Shown piece after piece: positions 19,353 through 27,358 of a DNA stretch of 64,000 nt (position 1 is the first letter of the stretch; every line of letters begins with the position of its first letter). The translations under genes were made by a program, and so were the position numbers. The DNA lies in the NCBI RefSeq assembly GCF_030412785.1, contig NZ_CP125295.1:930001-994000 (forward strand), in the 5' to 3' direction. The stretch is from Paraburkholderia sabiae. Its GTDB lineage: Bacteria; Pseudomonadota; Gammaproteobacteria; Burkholderiales; Burkholderiaceae. Under the pieces are notes generated by a model. It had not been told where the DNA came from, ran no database searches, and saw only the letters and a program-made list of their open reading frames with translations.

Positions 19353-19861
19353 TTGCCGAGTCCTCCGAGCGCGCCGCCGAGCGCCGTCGACAGCGGGGCG
19401 AGCGCACCCGTGACCGACGACGAGATCGTTCCGCCGACGCCCGGCGCAGGCTGGCCGATGCCGCCCGAGTTGAACGCGACGTTGTTGTTCGTGGTGCTGC
19501 CCGTGAGGATGCGCGTGACGGCCTGCAAGCCGGCGCCGCCTGCGACGTTCTTGTCGAGGCCCGTCGAGCCGTGCGCGTTGGTCAGATCGGCGTCCGACGC
19601 GACTTGCGCCATCGTCGGATTGAAGGTGCTGTTGGGAAAGGTCGAGACGCGTGCGCTGACGGGATCCTGATCACGCGGCACGGGCGCATAGGCGATGCGC
19701 GGCGTGATTTCGCGCTGGACGACGATGTCGCCCGGATTCGCGGTCTGCGCGAAGGCCGCGCCCGCGAAACCGGCCGTCAATGCGCCGGCGAGCGCGGCGA
19801 TTGCTTTAGCCCGCCCCGCGCGCGTCGCACGGCTGCACAGCGTCCCCAATGAAGCGATCAT
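19349..19861 (-). CDS. Secreted protein of the amyloid operon, unknown function
   Basis: The 170-residue protein has a signal peptide ending near residue 40 (GAAFAQTANPG), then a Pro-rich region and a C-terminal Gly/Leu/Ser stretch (SSSVTGALAPLSTALGGALGGLGK). It does not carry the amyloid repeats of its neighbours. Pseudomonas operons have no obvious extra gene here, so it may be an accessory or a FapA equivalent. Its stop overlaps the fapB-like start by 4 bases, which argues for coordinated synthesis. No catalytic motif is visible. Confidence 0.6.
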   Translation of the reverse strand: MIASLGTLCSRATRAGRAKAIAALAGALTAGFAGAAFAQTANPGDIVVQREITPRIAYAPVPRDQDPVSARVSTFPNSTFNPTMAQVASDADLTNAHGSTGLDKNVAGGAGLQAVTRILTGSTTNNNVAFNSGGIGQPAPGVGGTISSSVTGALAPLSTALGGALGGLGK

Positions 19862-19889
19862 TTTTGTATCCCCGACTTAACCCGTCTGG

Positions 19890-19909
19890 AGTGCGAACTA
19901 GTTCGCACT
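19890..19909 (-). promoter_or_regulatory. 20-bp perfect palindrome between operon genes
   Basis: The sequence AGTGCGAACTAGTTCGCACT is a perfect inverted repeat in the 83-base gap between the first and second operon genes. In the transcript it would form a hairpin 35 bases after the first stop and 28 bases before the next start, with no T-run, so it is not a standard terminator. It could stabilise or process the mRNA, or be a protein site. Confidence 0.6.
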
Positions 19910-19944
19910 GGTCTCTTTTGCTCGTGCGATGCTGTGCTGCCTTG

Positions 19945-20427
19945 TTACTTGCGCTGGTAGTTCGCGACGTTGCCTTGTGCTGCGCGTGCGGCGTCGATAG
20001 GTATGGGCAGTGGCGAAGGCGGTGCGATTTCGTCCCACAGCGTCACCGACGAGCCGTGCACCAGCTGCGGCGTTGCCGCGACCATCACCATGCCCACTGC
20101 GCCGCCGCGCTGACGCGACAGCACCTGGTCGTCGAGCGCGATGTCGCTCATGGCTGCGCCGTCGGCGGGCACGCTCAGCACCTGCGCGCTGTTCGTTTCG
20201 GTTTCACTCGCGATATTTGCGCTGTCCGCGGTCGCCGCGACGTTCGATGTTTCATCCGCGGCGGGATCGGTCGCCTGTTGCGCGGCCGACACAGCCGGCT
20301 CGGCGCTGATGGATTCCTGTGCGTTCGCGCCGGCGGGCAGCGCCGCCAGCGCGATGGCCACGCACACGGCAAGGCTGACGGGCAGCAGGGGAATCGGGTT
20401 CGAGTCGATGCGGAAAACGAGTCGCAT
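19945..20427 (-). CDS. First gene of the amyloid operon, small secreted protein (FapA position)
   Basis: The 160-residue protein has a signal peptide (MRLVFRIDSN... to AGANAQ, 1-37), an Ala/Glu/Thr-rich region, and residues 99-109 DDQVLSRQRGG, which resemble a double-glycine leader (L at -12, L at -7, GG at -2/-1). A hydrophobic and Pro-rich tail follows. It lies where FapA lies in Pseudomonas, where FapA acts as a periplasmic chaperone; the sequence alone does not show identity. The start at 20427 is fixed by a strong AAGGAGAG site. An in-frame start at 20607 would place the promoter inside the gene. Confidence 0.7.
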   Translation of the reverse strand: MRLVFRIDSNPIPLLPVSLAVCVAIALAALPAGANAQESISAEPAVSAAQQATDPAADETSNVAATADSANIASETETNSAQVLSVPADGAAMSDIALDDQVLSRQRGGAVGMVMVAATPQLVHGSSVTLWDEIAPPSPLPIPIDAARAAQGNVANYQRK

Positions 20428-20454
20428 GATGTCTCTCCTTGGTGCGGGAGATTT

Positions 20455-20470
20455 AGCGAAACGTGTGCCA
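20455..20470 (-). promoter_or_regulatory. Sigma-54 promoter of the amyloid operon
   Basis: On the minus strand the sequence TGGCACACGTTTCGCT has GG at -24 (20469-20468) and GC at -12 (20457-20456) with exact 12-base phasing. It differs from consensus TGGCACR-N4-TTGCW mainly by one C for T before GC. Predicted transcription starts near 20444, leaving a short leader of about 17 bases with the AAGGAGAG site. Two GAFTGA-type activators are nearby. Confidence 0.75.
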
Positions 20471-20545
20471 TCCGTCGCAATCCATTGATGCAATTGGAAC
20501 CGTTGAAATGCGTGAGACGCCGCGCGTTCCAAATCGTACGAAAAC

Positions 20546-20561
20546 GTTTCAGCTCTGAAAC
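20546..20561. promoter_or_regulatory. Candidate activator binding site (palindrome)
   Basis: GTTTCAGCTCTGAAAC is a 7-bp inverted repeat with a 2-base spacer, about 77-92 bases upstream of the -24 element. This distance is typical for enhancer sites of sigma-54 activators. Which of the two activators would bind is unknown. Confidence 0.45.
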
Positions 20562-20793
20562 CTCGGCCAGAAAACACGCAAATTTCAAATGGATGCGTTA
20601 AGTGCAACGCGAGCGTAGTACGTTGATAAAAAAGTCAGGTGAATGCGCTTCCACCTAATAAATGCCTCGGCAATGAACCTGCTGATGAGGCGCAAACCCT
20701 TGCCGCACAAGGCTAAACGATTTAATTCGCATATTTGTTTTCGGCGGCTCGCGCGTATAGTAAGCTCTCATCCACAGACATGATTTTAAAAAG

Positions 20794-20805
20794 CCCAGTA
20801 CTGGG
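20794..20805. promoter_or_regulatory. 12-bp palindrome upstream of activator 2
   Basis: CCCAGTACTGGG is a perfect palindrome in the AT-richer intergenic region 20428-20974. It lies 170 bases before the start of the divergent activator. Possible operator; no other support. Confidence 0.25.
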
Positions 20806-20974
20806 TCGTTTCAATACACGCGCCGTTTTTCGGGGATCAGCTGTCCGTACGGAATGGAATGGCCGTTCGGTTTTCGCTGTTTGCGAATCCCGTGCGAATA
20901 GGCGTGCCTGAAAGCTAAATCCAGATCAGCACATGCCGTCATCCTTAACGTTCGTTGACGAGAGGATCTGAATA

Positions 20975-22369
20975 ATGGAATCCGCCACGCGGCAACTGAT
21001 TTACGTATCAAGAGATCCGAGCGCTGAGTTAAACACGCGTTTTCATGAGCGTGGGTGGCATGTCGAAGTCGTCGGTTCCGCCCGCGACGCGCGCCGCGCC
21101 GTGCGCTCGGGGATGGCGGCGGGTGGTCTGCTCGATCTGTCGAGCTGTTTCCAGCAGCATGAAATCGCGGCTTTCGAGTCGTGCCTGACCATGCCCAATG
21201 TCGGCTGGGTCGCGACCACGATGGCCGGCCAGCTGCAGGACGCCGCGTTGCGCCGGCTCGTGCGCGACTACTGTTTCGATTATGTGACCGTGCCTTATTC
21301 GGGCGACCGGATCGTCGATTCCGTCGGTCATGCGTATGGCATGGTTTCGCTCGGCGAGCCCGCTTCGAACGATGCGTCGCAAGGCGGTTCGGAAGGCGAA
21401 ATGGTCGGCTCGTGCGACGCGATGCTCGCGCTGTTCCGCTCCATCCGCAAAGTGGCGATGACGGACGCGCCCGTTTTCATTTCGGGCGAATCGGGCACGG
21501 GCAAGGAACTTACGGCCGTCGCCATTCACGAACGCTCGTCGCGGCGCAATGCGCCGTTCATCCCCATCAACTGCGGCGCGATTCCGCCGCATCTGCTGCA
21601 ATCGGAGCTGTTCGGCTACGAACGCGGCGCGTTTACGGGCGCCAACCAGCGCAAGATCGGGCGCGTCGAAGCGGCCAACGGCGGCACGCTCTTCCTCGAT
21701 GAAATCGGCGACTTGCCGCTCGAAAGCCAGGCGAGCCTGCTGCGCTTCCTGCAGGAGCGCAAGGTCGAACGGCTGGGCGGACACGGCTCGATCGAAGTGG
21801 ACGTGCGGATCATTTCCGCGACGCACGTCGATATGAACACGGCGATGATCGAAGGGCGCTTCCGCTCGGACCTGTATCACCGGCTGTGCGTGCTGCAGAT
21901 CGACGAGCCGCCGCTGCGCGCGCGTGGCAAGGACATCGAACTGCTCGCGCGGCACATGCTCGAACGTTTCAGGAAAGATGCGAGCCGGCGTCTGCGCGGC
22001 TTCGCGCCCGATGCGATCGCGGCACTTCACAACTACAGCTGGCCGGGCAACGTGCGCGAGCTGATCAACCGCGTGCGTCGCGCGATCGTGATGTCGGAAG
22101 GGCGGGCGATCACCGCGCGCGATCTCGAACTGGCCGAGTACGTCGAAATCGTGCCCGTATCGCTCGCGCAGGCACGCGAGGCGGCCGAGCGGCAGGCGAT
22201 CGAACTCGCCTTGCTGCGTCATCGCGGGCGTCTGGGCGATGCCGCGCAGGAACTCGGCATTTCGCGTGTGACGCTGTATCGATTGCTCTGTTCGCACGGC
22301 ATGCGGCATATGGAAACCGAGCCGATGGCTCAGCATGCGGAAATGCCGTCGACGATGCCGCATCTGTAA
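20975..22369 (+). CDS. VpsR-like sigma-54 activator (amyloid locus regulator 2)
   Basis: The 464-residue activator is divergent from the amyloid operon, about 550 bases away. Its layout matches activator 1: receiver-like domain (1-130) with an Asp near residue 54 (GGLLDLSS), AAA+ with Walker A GESGTGKE (171-178), intact GAFTGA (218-223), Walker B GGTLFLDEIGD, and a Fis-type helix-turn-helix (ELGISRVTLYRLL) near the end. The AAA+ cores of the two proteins are nearly the same by eye. It lacks the 40-residue N-terminal extension of activator 1. Response to c-di-GMP is inferred from VpsR/FleQ-type relatives. It carries its own terminator downstream. Confidence 0.9.
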   Translation: MESATRQLIYVSRDPSAELNTRFHERGWHVEVVGSARDARRAVRSGMAAGGLLDLSSCFQQHEIAAFESCLTMPNVGWVATTMAGQLQDAALRRLVRDYCFDYVTVPYSGDRIVDSVGHAYGMVSLGEPASNDASQGGSEGEMVGSCDAMLALFRSIRKVAMTDAPVFISGESGTGKELTAVAIHERSSRRNAPFIPINCGAIPPHLLQSELFGYERGAFTGANQRKIGRVEAANGGTLFLDEIGDLPLESQASLLRFLQERKVERLGGHGSIEVDVRIISATHVDMNTAMIEGRFRSDLYHRLCVLQIDEPPLRARGKDIELLARHMLERFRKDASRRLRGFAPDAIAALHNYSWPGNVRELINRVRRAIVMSEGRAITARDLELAEYVEIVPVSLAQAREAAERQAIELALLRHRGRLGDAAQELGISRVTLYRLLCSHGMRHMETEPMAQHAEMPSTMPHL

Positions 22370-22401
22370 GCGCATCGGTTGCCTGACTGTTTTGCGTAGA
22401 A

Positions 22402-22429
22402 AGCCCGGCTGGATGGCCGGGCTTTTTTG
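22402..22429 (+). terminator. Intrinsic terminator after activator 2
   Basis: The stem GCCCGGC/GCCGGGC (22403-22409 with 22416-22422) is followed by six T. It lies about 33 bases after the activator stop codon and isolates thyA from it. Confidence 0.88.
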
Positions 22430-22573
22430 TTTCTGAAGCCAGGTTTCAGGCGCATTCGCGGCGCGTCTATGCCGTTCAGCCAGTGCGCTCACCTGCCGTC
22501 GTCCGGCTTGCTAGAATCGTGGTTTTCCCAAAAACGGTTCGATGCGCGCCCGCGCCACGCCGAAGGAACCCGC

Positions 22574-23545
22574 ATGAAACAGTACCTCGACCTCGTCCGC
22601 ACGATCCTCGATACCGGCAGCTGGCAGGAAAACCGCACCGGCATTCGCACGATCAGCATGCCCGGGGCGATGTTGCGTTTCGATCTGCAGCAGGGTTTCC
22701 CGGCCGTGACGACGAAGAAGCTCGCGTTCAAATCGGCGATCGGCGAACTGATCGGTTTTCTGCGCGCGTCGCGAAGCGCCGCCGATTTCCGCGCGCTCGG
22801 CTGCAAGGTCTGGGACGCGAACGCTAACGACAACGCGCAGTGGCTCGCCAATCCTTACCGCCAGGGAACGGACGATCTCGGCGACGTCTACGGTGTGCAG
22901 TGGCGCCAGTGGCCCGCCTACAAGGTGCTCGACGCGACAGCGAGCGCACAGCTGGAAGACGCGGCATCGCGCGGCTATGCGCCCGTCACCGAGTTCGAAG
23001 AGGGCGGTGTGCGCAAGGTGCTGATGTACAAGGCAATCGACCAGCTGCGCCAGTGTCTCGACACGATCATGAACAACCCGTCCGACCGGCGGATTTTGTT
23101 TCACGCGTGGAATCCGGCCGTGCTCGAGGAAATCGCGCTGCCCGCGTGCCATCTGCTGTACCAGTTCCTGCCGAATGCCGCCAAGCGCGAGATTTCGCTG
23201 TGCCTTTATATCCGCAGCAACGACGTCGGTCTCGGCACGCCGTTCAATCTGACGGAAGGGGCCGCGTTGCTGCATCTCGTCGGGCGGCTGACGGGCTATA
23301 CGCCGCGCTGGTTCACGTATTTCATCGGCGATGCGCACATCTACGAGAATCAGCTCGACATGTTGCAGCAGCAACTGACGCGCGACCCGTATGAGAGCCC
23401 GCAGTTCGCGATTTCGGAGCGGGTGCCCGAGTATGCGAAGACGGGCGTCTACGAGCCCGAGTGGCTGGAAAAGGTCGAGCCGTCCGATTTCTCGCTGGTC
23501 GGCTACCGGCATCACGAGCCGCTGACGGCGCCGATGGCGATCTGA
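22574..23545 (+). CDS. thyA: Thymidylate synthase
   Basis: ThyA converts dUMP to dTMP using methylene-tetrahydrofolate, producing dihydrofolate that FolA recycles. The 323-residue protein has the catalytic Cys in [10 protein letters not shown] (near residue 192) and the dUMP-binding [12 protein letters not shown] segment. Length exceeds the E. coli enzyme (264) and fits the long-form ThyA with an insert after the first third. The start at 22574 ([15 protein letters not shown]) follows GAAGGAA. An upstream in-frame ATG at 22427 precedes non-family residues. Confidence 0.96.
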   Translation: MKQYLDLVRTILDTGSWQENRTGIRTISMPGAMLRFDLQQGFPAVTTKKLAFKSAIGELIGFLRASRSAADFRALGCKVWDANANDNAQWLANPYRQGTDDLGDVYGVQWRQWPAYKVLDATASAQLEDAASRGYAPVTEFEEGGVRKVLMYKAIDQLRQCLDTIMNNPSDRRILFHAWNPAVLEEIALPACHLLYQFLPNAAKREISLCLYIRSNDVGLGTPFNLTEGAALLHLVGRLTGYTPRWFTYFIGDAHIYENQLDMLQQQLTRDPYESPQFAISERVPEYAKTGVYEPEWLEKVEPSDFSLVGYRHHEPLTAPMAI

Positions 23546-23573
23546 GCTCCGGCAGTTTTTCGGCCTTAATGTG

Positions 23574-23607
23574 AAAACGCCCACCGCGAATCGCGGTGGG
23601 CGTTTTT
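23574..23607. terminator. Bidirectional terminator between thyA and the DUF6600 gene
   Basis: An 11-bp stem (23578-23588 with 23592-23602) is preceded by AAAA and followed by a T-run, so it can work on both strands. It separates the convergent genes thyA and the FecR-DUF6600 protein. Confidence 0.88.
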
Positions 23608-23636
23608 GTTTGCGGCGATGGACGGTGCAGCGTGGC

Positions 23637-26297
23637 TTATCCGTGATGGTGCTCGTCGTGTCCGCCGCCCGTCGCGCGCTGTTCCTGGTGCTGTTGCGGT
23701 TGTGACTGGGGCTGCGGGTGCGGCTGCTGGGCCTGCTGCGGAGGGCGCGGTTGTGCCTGAGGCTGCGGCTGCGGATGGAATTCCTGACGCGGCTGTTGTT
23801 GTGGCTGCGGATGGAATTCCTGACGGGCTTGCTGTTGAGGCTGCGGTTGCGGATGAAACTCCTGACGCGGCTGCTGTTGCGGCTGCGGGTGGAATTCCTG
23901 CCGGGCCTGTTGCTGCGGCTGGGGCTGCGGATGAAACTCCGCGCGCGGCTGAGCCTGTGGCTGAGGCTGCGGATGCATCTCGGCTCTCGGCTGTTGCTGG
24001 GCCTGCGGTTGCGGTCGCATCTCGGGATGCGCTTGCGGCTGCTGCATCGGCGCGGCCGCCTGTTGCGTGCGTGGATCGGGCCCGTGCGCGGGCTGTCCTT
24101 GAGCGGTTCCGCCGCCAAAACCATTCGCAGGTCGCTGCATGGGCGCATGCTGCTGCTGGGCGACCTGTCCCGGCGCCTGTCCCGCGCCGGATTGCTGCGG
24201 ATTACCGCGCTGCTGCGCCATCGGCGCATGGTGCTGCGTCCACATCGGTTCGTGCTGCTGACCTGCTGCCGCTTCCGGACGTTGCGCGCCGCCGGGTTGT
24301 CCTTGTTGCTGCGGCGCGCCGTTCATCGGATGCCCGCCCGCGAATTGCGGCGGACGCGGCACGCCATTGCCTGCCTGCATCGGCATGCCGTGCTGTTGAC
24401 CGTTGTTCTGCGGCCCGCCGCTGCCCGGTCGAGGCTGTCCGCCAGGCGCACCGGCGATCTGCCCTGGCGCGAAGCCGTGTCCCTGCATCCCAGGCTGCCG
24501 CCCATCCATCTGCGGTACTGCGCCGCCCGGGCGTTGAGCATTAGGACCACCCGCCATCTGTCCCGGCGCACGCGGGTTGATGACAGGCCCATGCGAATTC
24601 ACAACGCGAACGTTCGCCACGGGCCCATTAGGCCTATTAGGCCCATTACCACCAAGCGTCTTCCCCGGAAACTGCGCCGGCACGGACGTATGCACGATCG
24701 GCTCGCCTGCACCCGGCACGCGGCCGTGACCACCTTGCGCGAAGTTCTGCGCGAGCCGGTCGTGAAACGCGGCCGGCATACCCGGATTGCGCGTGCCGAC
24801 CACAGGCCGCGCCATCGCATTCGACGGCGGCCGATACGTGGCATTGCGCATCCCCGGCGCGAAGCTCTGCCGCACGGGCGCAATACCCGGCCCGCCCGCA
24901 TTGAAGCGCGCGTTGTGCCACTGCGCGGGATCGACGCGCTGGCCGAAGTGATTGGTCGGCTGTCCGTGGACAAAGTCCGTCGCCCGCATGCCCGTCACTG
25001 CGTTCGGCGCGCGGTAGTTGATGTACGTGTTGTGGATGTTGTTATGGATATCGACGCGGTTATTGACGACGACCGTGTTGTTCACGCGCTCGTAGTAGCG
25101 CGGGCTCCAGTCGTGACCGCCGCCCCAGTGCGGGTGCCACGGCTCGCCGGGTCCGAGTGCGAACCACGCAAGACCCGCCGCGGCCACGCCGCCGACGGCC
25201 AGATTCACGCCCCAGTCGTTGCCGCCGTCACCGTCGCCGACAAACGCGACGAGGGCAGGCGCATACACGGGCGGCTCGCTGACGACCGCCTGTCCCGGCA
25301 CCCAGGCCCAGGAATCGTCGACATACGCCCAGCGGCCATAGTGATACGGCGCAAAGCCCCACGGCGCATCGTCGACCCACGTCCAGCCCCACGGCGCCTG
25401 CCAGACCCAGTGACCATCGTGATAAGGCGCCCAGCCCGCGGGCGCCTGATTCGGCGTCCACACTTCGCCGTACTGCGGCGTGTTGCGCCACGTGCCGTTC
25501 GCATCGAGATCCTGATAGCCGGGCATTTCGCGCGACACATAGCGCGCCGACACCGAGCGATCCTCGGCGGCGTCGCGGCTCGCGGCCCACTGATCGAACG
25601 GATCGGCGCCTGGCGCGCCATTGGTGGCCGCCTGTTGCAGGCTCGTGCCCGTGAATGTGACCTGCTGACCGGCACCGACGGGCACCTGGCCGTTGTCGCC
25701 ATAGACGGTCGCGCTGCCGTTGCGCACGGTGACGGTCGTGCTGCTGCCATCGGGTGCGACATCGACGCGATAGTCGCCGGGCGCGTTCACGCCCAGCGCG
25801 AGATTCGGCGTGTCGATCTCATACGACGAGCCGGGCGCGATCAAACGCACGCGCGTCGACAGCGTGCCTTGCGCGACTTTCAGCTGAGCGCTGTTGTCGT
25901 CGAGATTGAGGACGTCGAGGCTGGTCTGCTCGCCCATGCGCACGGCCGTCGACCCGATGTGCAGCTCCGAGCGCGCGTTCTTGTCGTTCCAGAGCTGATC
26001 GCCTGTCGTGAGCGGGCGGTTGACCTGCGCGTACGACCAGTCGGAAGCGCCTGCCGGTTCGGTGGTGACCGTGCCCGCCATGTAGTTCAGACGCGCGACG
26101 CGTCCGGGCGGATCGCTGTCCGGCGCACTTTGCGCGTAGTTGGCGGGCGGCGGCGCTTCCTGCGCCCAGGCGGATTGCAGCGCGAGAGTCGTCAGCGCGC
26201 CCGCGACGGCGAACGCGACGATCGACGTCCGATGTCCGCCGGATCGCGGGGCAGGTTCGTTAGGTGCAGCTTTCGTGCGTGTGGCGAGTGATTTCAT
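23637..26297 (-). CDS. FecR/DUF6600 secreted protein with Gln/Pro/His repeat tail
   Basis: The 886-residue protein has a signal peptide (about 1-46), a FecR-like domain (about 65-215), and Trp/Tyr-rich DUF6600-type repeats (about 270-345, with WAPYHDGHWVWQAPWGWTWVDDAPWGFAPYHYG). A long Gly/Pro/Gln/His-rich low-complexity half follows. The last ~100 residues contain tandem copies of EFHPQPQ with QQxARQ/QQQPRQ linkers. It is likely exported to the periplasm or outer surface. Function is unknown. FecR domains usually sense iron uptake, but no ECF sigma or receptor gene is adjacent. It is convergent with thyA. Confidence 0.85.
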   Translation of the reverse strand: MKSLATRTKAAPNEPAPRSGGHRTSIVAFAVAGALTTLALQSAWAQEAPPPANYAQSAPDSDPPGRVARLNYMAGTVTTEPAGASDWSYAQVNRPLTTGDQLWNDKNARSELHIGSTAVRMGEQTSLDVLNLDDNSAQLKVAQGTLSTRVRLIAPGSSYEIDTPNLALGVNAPGDYRVDVAPDGSSTTVTVRNGSATVYGDNGQVPVGAGQQVTFTGTSLQQAATNGAPGADPFDQWAASRDAAEDRSVSARYVSREMPGYQDLDANGTWRNTPQYGEVWTPNQAPAGWAPYHDGHWVWQAPWGWTWVDDAPWGFAPYHYGRWAYVDDSWAWVPGQAVVSEPPVYAPALVAFVGDGDGGNDWGVNLAVGGVAAAGLAWFALGPGEPWHPHWGGGHDWSPRYYERVNNTVVVNNRVDIHNNIHNTYINYRAPNAVTGMRATDFVHGQPTNHFGQRVDPAQWHNARFNAGGPGIAPVRQSFAPGMRNATYRPPSNAMARPVVGTRNPGMPAAFHDRLAQNFAQGGHGRVPGAGEPIVHTSVPAQFPGKTLGGNGPNRPNGPVANVRVVNSHGPVINPRAPGQMAGGPNAQRPGGAVPQMDGRQPGMQGHGFAPGQIAGAPGGQPRPGSGGPQNNGQQHGMPMQAGNGVPRPPQFAGGHPMNGAPQQQGQPGGAQRPEAAAGQQHEPMWTQHHAPMAQQRGNPQQSGAGQAPGQVAQQQHAPMQRPANGFGGGTAQGQPAHGPDPRTQQAAAPMQQPQAHPEMRPQPQAQQQPRAEMHPQPQPQAQPRAEFHPQPQPQQQARQEFHPQPQQQPRQEFHPQPQPQQQARQEFHPQPQQQPRQEFHPQPQPQAQPRPPQQAQQPHPQPQSQPQQHQEQRATGGGHDEHHHG
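23755..23985. repeat. Coding tandem repeats in the DUF6600 gene
   Basis: Degenerate direct repeats built around GGAATTCCTG or AAACTCCTG motifs encode the EFHPQPQ units on the minus strand. Unit length alternates near 36-42 bp. Copy number is likely to vary between strains, because the array is close to identical between adjacent units. Confidence 0.7.
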
Positions 26298-26449
26298 GGT
26301 TGTCGCTCCATCGGGCGTCGCAACACGCGATGCCGAGTGAAATCACTCTACCCGGCGCCCCTGTTTCAAGGCTCTCTCATTTGTAAGCCACCTCAACGGC
26401 GCTGTAACAAAAGTTGTCGTGCCTTTCGCCTTGTCAGACGAATCGTTCG

Positions 26450-27163
26450 TCAATGCGTGAGAAAGTCGTCGAAATGACGATGCCCGGCGGGCGTCACGCG
26501 CAGGATTCGCGGGCGGTCGGTGCGTTCGACCCAACGGCGTGCCGACCACGAATCGAGCAGCGCCGCACCCAGCGCGCCGCCAAGATGCGGGCGACGTTCG
26601 CTCCAGTCGGGGCAAGTGCACGCGAAGCGCCGCCGGCGGGTGCGATGCTGCGACACGTCGATACCCCAATCGGCCAGCAAGGCAGCGCCGTCAGCGGTTG
26701 CGTCGAGCGCGTCGCCGTCGACAGTCAGCAGTCCGCCGTCGACGAGCCGTTCGTACACGCGCACGGCCAGTTCGCCCGCCATGTGGTCATAGCAGGTGCG
26801 CGCATAGCGCATGTCGACGGGCACCGTGCGCGCCGGACGCGGCACGGCCCGCTGCGGCGCGGCTGCCTGCGCGACATTCGCGAGCGCCTCGATGGTCGCG
26901 GCGATTTCCGCCGACGCAATCCTGAAATAGCGATGCCGCCCGCGCACTTCGAGCGCGAGCAGCCCGCCGTCCGTCAGACGCGCGAGATGCGCGCTCGCCG
27001 CCGACGGCGACAGGCCCGCAATCAGCGTCAGTTCGCCCGCCGGACGTGCGGTGCCGTCCATCAGCGCCCACAGCATCGCGGCGCGGCCGGGATCGGCGAG
27101 CAGCGCGCCGATATGGCTCAGGCCGGGAAAGTGGCTCGGTTCCGAGGGAAATGCAGCAGTCAT
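26450..27163 (-). CDS. ArsR-type winged-helix regulator
   Basis: The 237-residue protein has an N-terminal ArsR-like helix-turn-helix (about 15-75: LLADPGRAAMLWALMDGTARPAGELTLIAGLSPSAASAHLARLTDGGLL), then an unassigned C-terminal domain with CTCPDWSERRPHLGG. No canonical metal-binding Cys pair is seen in helix 3. ArsR regulators often repress adjacent transporters, so the MFS gene 460 bases away is a possible target. Family assignment is firm for the N-terminus; ligand unknown. Confidence 0.8.
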   Translation of the reverse strand: MTAAFPSEPSHFPGLSHIGALLADPGRAAMLWALMDGTARPAGELTLIAGLSPSAASAHLARLTDGGLLALEVRGRHRYFRIASAEIAATIEALANVAQAAAPQRAVPRPARTVPVDMRYARTCYDHMAGELAVRVYERLVDGGLLTVDGDALDATADGAALLADWGIDVSQHRTRRRRFACTCPDWSERRPHLGGALGAALLDSWSARRWVERTDRPRILRVTPAGHRHFDDFLTH

Positions 27164-27358
27164 CGAAGTCTCCCGTGGTCGGTTTCGCTTGTCATGACTC
27201 CACTCTAAGCGTCGTGCGTATTCGATGTTTCAGGTTGTCGTGAAGCGTCGCATGCATTGTTGCGTACGTTGCCCAGCCGAGGCAATCTGCGGCCGCTCAG
27301 GGGTCCAGGCTAGAATCAAAAGACCATTTCCATTCGACGTTTAGCGAACGACGCAGTC

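Noticed and set aside
23755..23985. Possible CRISPR-like array
   Set aside because: The repeats are coding, vary in length and lack unique spacers of constant size. No cas genes are present.
23718..26291. 857-codon frame opposite the DUF6600 gene
   Set aside because: Antisense shadow of a repeat-rich gene; Leu/Arg-rich product without motifs.
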